From the NCBI RefSeq assembly GCF_037042905.1, contig NC_087254.1:19710603-19774602 (forward strand): DNA of 64,000 bases, in the 5' to 3' direction. The stretch comes from Lytechinus pictus (lineage: Eukaryota > Echinodermata > Echinoidea > Temnopleuroida > Toxopneustidae). A program made the translations under genes and the position numbers. This document shows positions 34,082 through 46,000 of this stretch, one piece after another (position 1 is the stretch's first letter; every line of letters starts with the position of its first letter). The notes beneath the pieces were generated by a model. The model ran no database searches and was not told the origin of the DNA. It saw nothing but the letters and a program-made list of their open reading frames with translations.

Positions 34082-37000
34082 GTAATATTGTAGTGCGGTA
34101 GATCGATTTTCGAGAGTGCGATAAACTCTGTGTTTATGTGTGGTTGCGTTCGTAGGCGGGTCTACGGCATGGTCTCCGCCGGACCGGGCGCTCGCGCTCC
34201 CGGCTAGATGCTGGCATGTGCCCTCGTCCCCGCTCAATCGACCCAGGCCTAGCGGCTAGCCTAACCAGAAGTTGGTGAATGTCGATTCATAACCTCGGGT
34301 TTATAACAGAAAAAGAGTCTAATATTTGTCGAAACTCGTTTTATTTTGAATGTCATACTCATAGTGATACTAGTGTTAGACAGCTGGCAGCCGTCTGTTT
34401 TGTGGAGTTTTTATTTTGACATTTTTCATTTTAACATTAAAAAAAAAAATTCCTCGTCTAAAAATTTGAGACGAGGAAACATTACAGACTACTAGCCTGG
34501 AGGCTTCTGGGGAGTAAAAGTCATCTACTCTACGAAGGCTTACTCCCCATGAAGCCTGGGACGCTAAGGCATAGTCATGCACGTACGGCCACAAAACCTG
34601 AAACTTTCGCCCCCGAGATTTTAAAAAAAAGATCTAGCCCTAAATCATGTACATGGGGTTCAACTTCATTTCCGACATTTCTGCGATATCGATTTAATTT
34701 TTAAAGAAGAATTCATGAAAAAAACGAGAAAAATGTTATGAAAAGATGAGAAGAGCTTACGGCAGTGTTTACGTCGCCATCTTGATTTCTTTGTCTTCCG
34801 CTTGGCGACAGCATGCAAATTGCACGGTTTGCGTGCCGCCAAGCGGAAGACAAATAAATCAAGATGGCGACGTAAACACGGCCGTAAGCTCTTCCCATCT
34901 TTTCATAACATTTTTCTAGTTTTTTTAATGAATTCTTCTTTAAAAATTAAATCGATATCGCAGAAATGTCGGAAATGAAGTTGAACCCCATGTACTAAAG
35001 TACATGATTTAGGGCTAGATCTTTTAGAGGGAAACAACCAAAAAATTACACGGGGGCGGCGGGCGAATTTGCCCCGGAAAGTCCAAAAAGAGCCCCGGAA
35101 AAGGGCTAAAAACATTCACACGAGGGCGACTGCAAAACTCATAATCGCCCCCGTCAACACTGTATATTTCACAGTGGCAAATTGTCCATAGACTGTGTAC
35201 AACGAATAGACCGTCTCGGCTCAGCGAATCGGAGACCGCTGATTGGCCAATCGCGCAGATCACGTCATGACTACGTGGTCGCCAAAATAATTCCTTCGGA
35301 CTGCGTGCGAAAGTATCGATAGCGATAACAATATCCGGTCACATTGTCAACGCGGGAAATGGTCTTTTTTTTTTTTTTTTATCATATTTTATTTCTTCCT
35401 CATATCACATGTAAAAAATAAATATAAACATGACATCATTAACATAATTGTTTCAAGTTTACGCATAAACCTTTTAACATAGTGAGAAAAGGAATATATA
35501 TGAATTTCAAATTTAAACTTATAATAACGAAAGGGATTAATACAGAACAGAATCCGGGTACAACATAGCTGAATTACGGAAATACACTTATAATCTGTAT
35601 ATAAAACTCAAGTTTTTGGTTCGTGATCGGATCGCTTCAGTATCGATCGAAAATTATCGAGACTCGGCAATTTCATGCATATTCACGCGACGCTCCGAAA
35701 CCCGGAAATCAATTGACTTTGTACACGTTGCGATAGACTCTACAAACTCCAACGAACACGATGCTATATCAACGCTAATTCGTAAGATTTTGACCGAAAA
35801 TCAAGAAGTAATCGAAATTCGCTTACCTGTTCGGTATCGGTGAGAAAATAGATCCTCCGAGAATACCTTTCATAATTCATATAAATTATAGGAAAGTGAA
35901 ATTCTAGGTCGATTTTGGTACGAGGTGATAGAGTATTGCACACTTGTTTTGGTGGAATACTGGGGCTATGGAAGGCTTGCACTGCGCATGCTTACTATAT
36001 TTTCATTCATAAATTGGCTCTCGGCAGTGGCTGGATGACGTCATGTAATAAGCAAAATATACACGCCCGCTAGCGTTGAACGCACCGCATGTACAGTACA
36101 TCTTGTTAAAGCAGAGCCTGCCCTGCACTGCTGACCAGCATCCCTTCAATGTGGCACACACACACACACCCTCACACACACACACACACACACACGCAAA
36201 AAAGCCGCGAAATAGCTCCAGAAATTGTAGCCCTGGAAAGTGGAAAAAGAGCCCTGGAAAATGAAAAAGTAGCCCTGGAAAATTTTTAAGTTTCTCCAAA
36301 AAGAGCCCTGGAAAGAAAAAAAGTAATTTTTTGGTTGGAGGGAAAGTAGAAATCTCGGGGGCAAAGTTTCAGGTTTTGTGGCCGTACGTGCATGACTATG
36401 CCTTAGCGTCCCAGGCTTCATGGGGAGTAAGCCTACGTAGAGTAGATGACTTTTACTCCCCAGAAGCCTCCAGGCTACTACAGACGGCTCTCGATCATGC
36501 AGCTGCTGGCCGCCATTAGTTACGCCCTAGCCTACAGTAGGTCTAACGTTAGGACTAGGACTAGAGGTGTTAACAATGCAAATTCCTCCCTGACGGGGCT
36601 TATCAATTTTGGTCTTTATTTCATAAAAATAAATAAAAAAGAACTGGACCAAAATAAAGATTATTCCATTATGGCCTGAGTGATAACTGATATGCACCAA
36701 AACAGGAAATAATAAACTTAGGTCTAGACTCTAGTAGGTCTAAAAGGAAAAAAACCTGTGACTTGCTACGGCTATCGTGCAACTCCCACTTCCCTGGTTT
36801 ATCCGAACTTATAATGGATCCCTGTACAGATCGAGTTAGAACTTTGGTCTCTGTAATTGGTGAGTGGAGCCAACAGAGTTCAGTGGAACAACCAATATAA
36901 CAGTGACCAAAGCTTTTTTTAATTTTGGTCTAAGTGATACTATACCCACTCGATCACTAGAACCTATGCTATGTCATTACCAAAGAAGTTATTGTTTATT

Positions 37001-40000
37001 GTTAGGTTCGTGTTCGGAGGTGTCATAAATTTGTCAGATTCAAGCAGGGGCCGCGGAACTGGGGGGGGGGGGGGGCTTCAGCCCCCCCTCTTTTTTCCAA
37101 AACTGTACAAAATCGTAAAATTGACCATATGATTGTAATTTTTAGCATGGTCAGCCCCTCGCTTTTGGCTCGGCCCACTCAAGGGTTCATTACATGCCGC
37201 CGCGCACAGAAAAATCAAGCCATAAAAGTCGTGTGTTGTGGACACCAGAAGTAAGATCCCAGCACGCGCGACCCCTCTAGTTAGAAATCCACTGCCAAAC
37301 GCGGTTCATGGTGCGAGGTTTGTATACTAACCTCGCAATGCGTGTGAGTGGGCTCAGCCCCCCCACTTTGAAAACCGTTCCGCGGCCCCTGCAAGGTTGT
37401 CATGGTTGTTGTCCCCGATCTTGTGTGCTTACTCTCCATGGAGCCAGGGATTGTGCATATGCATGTAGGATTGACTTTTTAGAAACTTTCGCCCCTGAGA
37501 TTTCTACTTTCCCTGTCAAAGTTCTAGTCCTTAATGAGTACTGGTAAATCATGTAGATGGGCTAGTACTTCATTTCCGACGTTTATACATTATTGATTTC
37601 ATTCTTCAAAAAACCTAGCCTTGAGGACTCTGTGATGTTATTTAAAAATATTTTTACGTATACTTTTACATCACGGAGCCTTGAAACCCTCCCGATACTT
37701 GCCTAAGCGGGACATAACACATAACATACCTTGTTGTGGGCGTAAAACTTGTTTGCCCCTCTCCTTCCAATTTCTTGAAGTCAGTAAAGTGGAAGATAGA
37801 CTGGTACTGGTTATATGGCGATGTGTGGTTTCAGCAGGTAAAGGTATTAATGAGAGCATGGGCAAGTAAAAGATTGGTCAGGGTTAAACTTTTCATTTTT
37901 GAGCTCCCAAGTTTTCTCTAGATTTGACTTGAAAGAGTTTATGGAAGTGCTCTTCACTACTTGATTTGGCAAGTTATTATTAACACAGATGGATTAAAGC
38001 TAGAAATCACATAAATTTGTTGGATTTTATTTATCTATACACCTTCATACGCCTAATGCGTATGAAGGTACGAAAAAACTGTTACTAGTATAGATATGAA
38101 AAATGAGAGGTTCCTACATGTACCAGACCGATGGTATACGGGCATGACTTGAATCAGTTTTATTTCTAATCTGTAGAAATTAGTCAAGAAGTGAAGGAAG
38201 TCAAGGAACACAAGGTTCTACCAAGTCATATATGATTTATGAAACCTTTTCATATTGTTTAAAGTTTTTTTTCATTTTCTATGGTTTATGACTAGAGGTA
38301 GAACTTTCAGATTTTTGTTTCTTAAATGATCTAAAATATGTATCAGTGTAGTAAGGCCATTATCATTAAAAAAGCATATACCTCTTATGCTTCCTTTTTG
38401 GATGCAGCAGCCCACTGTTTCATTTCTTTTTAAATTATTATATTTTTTGTAAAAGCTCCCCATAACATTTTAGGAAAAATTGCTTAGAATAAACCATTTT
38501 GGAAAAAGAGCACAGCCAGTTCTAAATTAAATGGATTTTATCATTATTTGTACTTTTTGGTAATAAAAATTATTGCCAATAATTTCCATTAAAAAAAAGA
38601 AGTAAAAAACTTTTTATACTGATTTTTTTCTGATATGCATTTGATCTAAATTCCTCAATTGAAAAACTAAGCAGTTCAAGGGCTTTATTTAAAAATCAAG
38701 TCCACCCCAGGAAAATGCTGACTTGAATAAATAGAGAAAAATCAAACTAGCATAGTGTTGAAAATTTCATCAAAATCGGATGTAAAATGAGAAAGTTATG
38801 ACATTTTAAAGTTTCGCTTATTTTTCACAAAACAGTGATATACAGTATGCACAACTACATGTAGGTGAGTCAGTAGATGATGTCCATCACTCACTATTTC
38901 TTTTGTTTTTTATTGTTTGAATTATACATTGTTTCATTTTTTAAAGATTTGACAATAAGGACCAACTTGACTGAACCATATTTATTAAACAATGCTAATT
39001 CCAGATGTTTAAGGTGGAAGTAATCATTTTATCACTTGACAATGAGGAGAAAATTTGAATATTTCATATAATAAAATACAAAAGAAATAGTGAGTGGATG
39101 ACGTCATAGTCTCCTCATTTGCATAACAGCCAGGATGTGCATATACATGTAACTGTTTTGTGAAATTAAGTGAAACTTTAAAATGTCATAACTTTCTTAT
39201 TTTACATCCGATTTTGATGAAATTTTCAGTGTTATGCTTGTTGGATTTCTCTCTTTTTATTCAAATCAACTTTTTGTTGGGGTGGACTTGTCCTTTAAAA
39301 TTGGCATACATTGTAATTGATTCAAATGAAATAAAGCCTTTCTTGATTTAATGAAATTAAGCTTTGAAACCCCATAGATTATAGTATGTCATTTCTTCCA
39401 TTGTGCAAATTCTTCTTGCCCCCCCCCCCAGATTAACAAGACTCAAAATACCCCGGGACTACATGTATGTACATATATGAGGAGTAAACTTATAAAATGT
39501 CAACTTTAGTGGGGTTTTTTTTTGGCAATCAATTTTCATGATTTAGTAATTTTTTAGGGAAATATGAACTTTTCTGTTGGAAATTCAGTAAAAAAAATTG
39601 AAGTCTTCTCTTACTTACTCCAAAAATGTATTTAAAACATAAAGATACATGTATATGTATATCAGACTCACTGTATAGTTTAATTGATTTACGAAAAATT
39701 GCGTAATTCGTTGGGGAAAAAAGTTTAAAAACGATTTAAACGTTTTAAAACAATAAAGAACGTTTTATTTGTTTTTTTAATAAGAAACATTTTTTATTAC
39801 AACCCTGCACATTTACATGTACATTTAGGCCACAGAAATGTAAATGAGAGACTTGAGAGAGACTCTTGATGAAGTCACCTCCATACTGTACTCGCTAGTC
39901 ACTACAGTACATGTACATTGTATAATTCTTTTGTTTTTTAATATATATATATACAATAAACTTTGTTGTATAAATTGTAAAACATTTGTAGCTTTTAAAA

Positions 40001-43000
40001 TAAGGACTCAAGAGACTCTTCATCAAATCACAACAATGTTTCCCTGATACTGAGAAGGGATGAATCAAGCTTTGTTTCTTATTATCATGTTAAAATGAGG
40101 AGAAAATGAAAATGATTATTTAAAGAATAGTGATTGGGTGAAATTCTCTATGATTATATTGAAGATTTGTAATTTTTAAAGCTAATATTTGTAATATAAG
40201 TACAGAAAAGAAAGAAAACGTACACCGTTTTGTGAAATTACAGCAAAACTTCCTGCAAAACTGTGAATTGACCAAGCCTACATGTACATGTAGCTATTTT
40301 TTAAGCCCCCCCCCACAGTCTCACAGTAGGCCTATAATCCTGTCTCACTGCATATACATGTACATATTGTAGAGCATAGATGTAAACTACTGTACAGTGT
40401 ACATGGAATTCCACCTCTCCCCCTCCCCCAATAGCCAATTGTCATGTTGATGGACAGGCCAAGTATCCCATCCTATTCAATGCTAATTAGATCTCAGCAC
40501 AAAGCTGGTGCATACATGTGTACAGTTTGTAATAAAAGTTAGGAAAAGTCAAACATAAACATATCCTGACTGATGGGAGGAGGGCTACTAAAGGCATTCA
40601 TGGAATCTGTGATTACGCATAGAACAGGAACTGGTATCCCAATCAATGACGTGGAAGGGGACAGCCAGCTACCGGAATCTGGCCTGCTTGATGGAACTGT
40701 TGAAGAATACTGTATGCACATGCATTACATGTACATGTAATTGCCATTTATATAACACTTCATTATTAGTCACGATTGAAACAGGGTGCTACATAAGCAC
40801 TTGCCCGATTGCCCGGGGCAAGTGTTTTGAAGTAAAGACCAAAACTACTTGCCCGAATTGGGCAAGCAAAATTCTCACAGTAGATTGGCCAAAATTACGG
40901 TCAATATGATATATGATATTAACCCTAATTTTGGTCATGGCAGGCAAGATAACATCACTTGTGAAAAAGAAATGCAATAAAAAGGTAGATCAGTTCATGT
41001 CAAAAGAGAGAAAAAGGTCAGTGGTTTAAATAACCGCAAAACTTCCTTTGAAGAGGTAAAACTTTTTTTTCAAGGATTTTTTGGGGCAAGTGAAATAGAT
41101 TTTGGGGAAAGTATATTCCAATTATTTAAAAATTTACTTGTTTTACAAGTGCTTCTAAAAAGTTAAAATCTGAAATTTTGATCAAAATTTGATTTAAAAT
41201 ATATGTTTTGCTTTACATAATGTCCACCACTGTACACCTACAGTATGTACATGTACAGTAGGATGGTATGTAGGCCTATACATTTTATGCCATAAAAGGC
41301 CAAGTATTCACAAGTATGTAAGTGTATGTCTTGCTTCAATGTTTGCATGTATATTTCTATTTCAGTACAAAGCTTTTGCAACTGTGACATGTATCTGTCA
41401 TGAAATGTCAAAGACTGTGCAATCATTATTTGGCTATTCAAATAAACTGTTCTGTCAGTCAAGGCACACACCCTGTCTAGACTGCTGCTTGGGAGTCAGG
41501 GTGTACATGTACATGAAAGCTGTACAGGGAGTTGGGAAACTACCTGGTCAGTATGTACAGCATGTACAGTGTACATGTACAGTGTATGCCAGAGCTGGAC
41601 TGTACAGAAAGTGAGTACATACATGTACATGCAGTAGTCAGGTTTTTAGTGCATGTACATGTGTTTTCCTGTTCGTGTCCTTTGCCATTTTAATAGCTTG
41701 ATACAAAGTTGATAATACAGGTTTCACACAAAAAAAAAAAATTGTGAAACCTGTATCATGGATGAATTGTTTGTGCTATCATGAGAATGTGCAAAATGCA
41801 ATGTTGTGGGTATCTTCAGTGTCCAAAGGGGAGAGTTATATAATGTACATATGTACTTCTGTGACATCACAGATCTTGTTCGCATTCATTGCCATTGAGA
41901 GTATCTCCACAGCAGCATTCTCAGCTTACATGTACATGCACACACTGTATGTTGTTTTTAATAGCTTATATGCTTACTTTAATAATGCTTTTAACTTTCT
42001 TATACACTGTAGTTCGTTCAATTTTACTATAACTTTTGTTGATCTTTTTCTTTCATTTTTCTGCTCTCTTTAGCTAAGCTTTTCCATGGGATTCATTCTC
42101 ATTTTAAACACTTGTCTTTCTTGTTAAACTCTCATTGCAGTCTAAGCGAGACAAAGGAAGAACTAGAGGAATATCAGATCAGTAGTCAGGAGTTGGAAGC
42201 TGAGCTGGAGACACAACTAGAGCAGTCAGAGGCCAAGGTCAAAGATCTCACAGTTAGCAAAGAAAGATTAAGTATAGAATGTGATAATTTAAAGGTAAGA
42301 CAGACATGTTCATTTATAAGGATAAATATTGAGTAACATAATGATTGAAATGCAATAGCCTACATGTAGGGGGCCACATGTGCATGGACATATAGAAAAC
42401 AGGCCACAGGTATAGTCTGTAGACCTACAGTTAGGATTTGAAATAATGTACATGTAGTTAATAATATCCCGTCACTTTCACCAAATGTAATTTGTTTTCC
42501 CTTTATGGATGCAAACAACTGGTCTACAAAAATACAACAAACAGTCAAAGAATTAGTGGTGTACAAACTTTGTGTGGGAGATACATGTATGATGTACATT
42601 TACAGTATATGTACATTTACTCACATATTTTTTTTTCTTGTACAGGTTGAACATGTAGCATACCTGGATGTTGAAATAAATACACTTTTTTTTTTTTTTT
42701 ACAATATGGCATATTGAGTATCAATCTGTAGTTCGATTATTGCAGAAAGTTCTGGATTTCAGATTTCATAAAAATGTGTTACAGTTAATACAGCATACAC
42801 AGTGCATACAAGGAATAAAGTTGAAAAAACGAATTGTGTTGAAAAACAAAATTCCCCTGAGAATATCAAACTCAACCCATTTTTTACTTTCACTGCATCA
42901 TCAGTATCATGTGATACTATTCCTTTGTGCCCAAAGATATAAAAAAACCAACCCCCAAACTTCTCATGAATGCAGGAAAAACTGGAGATGTCCCAGAATA

Positions 43001-46000
43001 ACTACCTACGGCAGATCAACGAGCTGCAGGATGAACTAGCACAAATTAAGGCCATCCGGGAGGAACTTCAGAAATATATCAGGGAACTTGAGCAGACAAA
43101 TGATGATTTAGAAAGAGCCAAAAGGTGAGTGTCTTTCTTTCTCCCCCTCTCCTTCCCCTTCCCGATCTCTTAAGTTGATAATGACCTGCTTTAATAGAAT
43201 TCATGAAGCTTTTGGCAATCCTGTTTTTGGGGGGTACGCATTACATGTATTTTTGTTGCTACAGTATGTATTACCACGTCAGCACATAATTGTACATAAG
43301 TGAGGTTGTAGATCTAGGAATAGGATGGCTTTGGGAGTTTGGGTATATGATTATGACTCAGTTGATTGTTGAGAATTAGAACCATCAATCATACATGTAC
43401 ATGTATAGCATGTACACTTTACTGGTAAATAAAACCCAGGATATCTGATAGTTATATTTGAATAATCATCACTTCATGATGTGACCTGAAATTTAATCTG
43501 CATTTTTACAAGCTGTAAAGTATATTTGCCCATTTTGAATTAAAATCTCAATAAATAGTAAAGCACACACAGACACTGTAGTTACATGTATGTACAAGGC
43601 TATGCAATATGGAGTAGTTTCCTATGGAAGTGTGCTTATATACATGTAATTGTTGATGCTTGCTGCAATTCTGCTGAAAATGTGAGGACACACTATTTTA
43701 AAACTTTAAAGTACTGTATAAGCTGTAATTTTCGCGGGGGTTTTATTTTCGCGGATTTCGCGAATTGCCGATCGGCCGCGAGTTTAACAACACGCGAAAA
43801 TATTGACACACTTCTTAGTCAGTGCCAATGTCCCCAGCAGCAAAGCTTTGCTATTGAAAACATACTGTACAGTGAGAAAATGGAGATATGCACCTCTATA
43901 TGTACAAAAAATAAGGCTTAGAAAGTACAGTTAGTGATTCAAAAAGTTACCTAGAATTTCACTTTTTTTTATTTCTCAAACAAAATCAGAGCCTAAAGTA
44001 TTTTCTAACATTATTTCATCAATATCTATACACTCACTGTTAATACTAGGCGTTGTGGCGTGCGCCTGTAATCCAAGCTGTGGGGAAGTTACAAATTGAT
44101 GCAGAGGTTCGAGGTTCGAGCCCTGGTCACGTCTTTCGGATGGTGACGTTAAAGGTCGGTCCCAGACGTAAATAATCATATCTGATTGATAAACGTCTGA
44201 CAAAACTCAAATACACACACTAAAATGTATTTTCCATGAAATAATTTGATTTTATTGTCATCTGATTGACTCTATACACACGTATTGACAGCTATTTGCA
44301 TACTCATTAATATTCATAAGTCACATGACCAGAGCTTTTGAAGGTGAAGATTCTGTTCACAAAATTCCAAATTTTTGCACTTTTACCATCTTTTTGAAAA
44401 ATTAATAGAACAAAACACCAATTCTAAAGATTGCTTAACCCTATAAATTACAGATCAAACTGTGGCATGATGAATTTTCAGATTTAAAGGTAAAAAAATT
44501 GAAATTTAAACCACTTTTTTCCACATTTTGTAACTGTTTTTACAGGGACATATTTATGTACAAAACACACATCAGCATGGAAACTTTGAGGAGTAGAGAT
44601 ATGCACGTGATTTGCACTAGATTTACTTCTTTTAAGTGCTGTGGAAATATTTTCTACATCTTCCGATCGCGAATTTAACAACCCGCGAAAATGTCGGGAC
44701 CCCCGCGATTCGCGAAAAATTCTGTACGCGAAAATAACAGCTTCTACAGTATTAATGTTGTATCAACCTTTGAACCTTTTTTTTAATTTAGAATTTAGAT
44801 GAATTTACTGGGTTTATGGCATGTCTCTGTAAATATTCTTACAGACCTCAGGCCAATCTGCACTACTAGTACTAGCACTACAATGTACATATGTGTATAA
44901 ATGCAGGTGATAAATGTGGCATCTCATTTCTTCCCTCAATATTTTTAGTTTCATCTTGCATGCTCCTGCTGAAAATACATATGACTTTGTACATTTACAT
45001 GTAGTTGATACATGTACATGATACAAATTGTACATGCTGAGCACTATCTTCAGTTTGGTATGATAACAGTTTTAATTTATGGGGTAACTCCCAAAGCAGC
45101 TGTTTTGTATAGGCTGTCAGTACATGAACAGGATGATATCTTCATGACAGATAGATCTGGCAATGCTCCTGTGATATGCTATCAGCAGCTTGTTCTGCTA
45201 TGAAATAAATAAATCAAATTTCCTGGGAGCAGGGGTATGACAGGAATGTGGCCTGAAGTTCATTGCTCTACTATTGCCCCAATTCCTTTCTCTCAACCCA
45301 TGGCCTTCCATAAATATGGAGTACATGTACATACAAATATGCACACATTGTACATGTAGGCCTACATGTAGCTGGACAGTGAATAGTTTAACATAAAGTT
45401 TGAAATACCATTTAAGTACATGTTTAATTTTCGCATGTTAAGTCTGTATGAATACAATTTTCCATTACCAGCTACATGTAAACTTCAAATCTGTGTTGGG
45501 AGGGGTATTTTTTCATTCACACTGTACCTGTACTTGAATAGGCCAATACATTTGACATATTTTGCTTTTAAATTGACAAGTATCCACCCCCTCTCCCAAG
45601 CTGCCTTTACATCTACATGTATGTACCTCCCCCTTTTACATTGTGCAAGAATGTTCGATGTTTTGAGATGCATATTGGACTACAAGTTCTTAAATTTACC
45701 GGTACTTGCCAACTTGTCAAAAAATCTTTAACAATATTGAAACAATATTTTAAGTAGGCCTACATGTAGGCCTAAGTACTACATGTACATGTATTTGTGT
45801 CAAAGATAAATGCTAAATTTTCATTCATTCATGAATCATGAGGCAATTTTATTATTTTTGAAAAACTTCAAAAAAAATATTGTGAGAAGTGGGATCAGTT
45901 TGAATGCATGAAGGTGCATGGCTGTACACAGAATTTTTCAGTGGGGGGGGGGGGGGTACAGGACGCATTTAAACTGAAAAAAAAACAACTGAAAAGTAAG

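Larger units (their letters stand above)
34486..36485. repeat. Outer inverted repeat enclosing a large palindrome
   Basis: About 135 bases at 34486-34621 (GCCTGGAGGCTTCTGGGGAG and on to the GAAACTTTCGCCCCCGAGAT end) return as a near-identical reverse complement at 36351-36485. They enclose about 1.7 kb in NDE1 intron 1. A diverged third copy of the adjoining sequence is at about 37415-37620. The arrangement suggests a fold-back DNA element or two opposed copies. Confidence 0.85.

Noticed and set aside
35616..35843. 75-codon ORF with fairly ordinary amino-acid composition
   Set aside because: No ATG start, no recognised family, and open antisense frames in the same CpG-rich patch; not enough to call a gene.
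43976..44203. Possible tRNA gene at the GGTTCGAGCCC box
   Set aside because: No cloverleaf could be built, and the 5' part resembles 7SL and not a tRNA acceptor/D arm; called a SINE.
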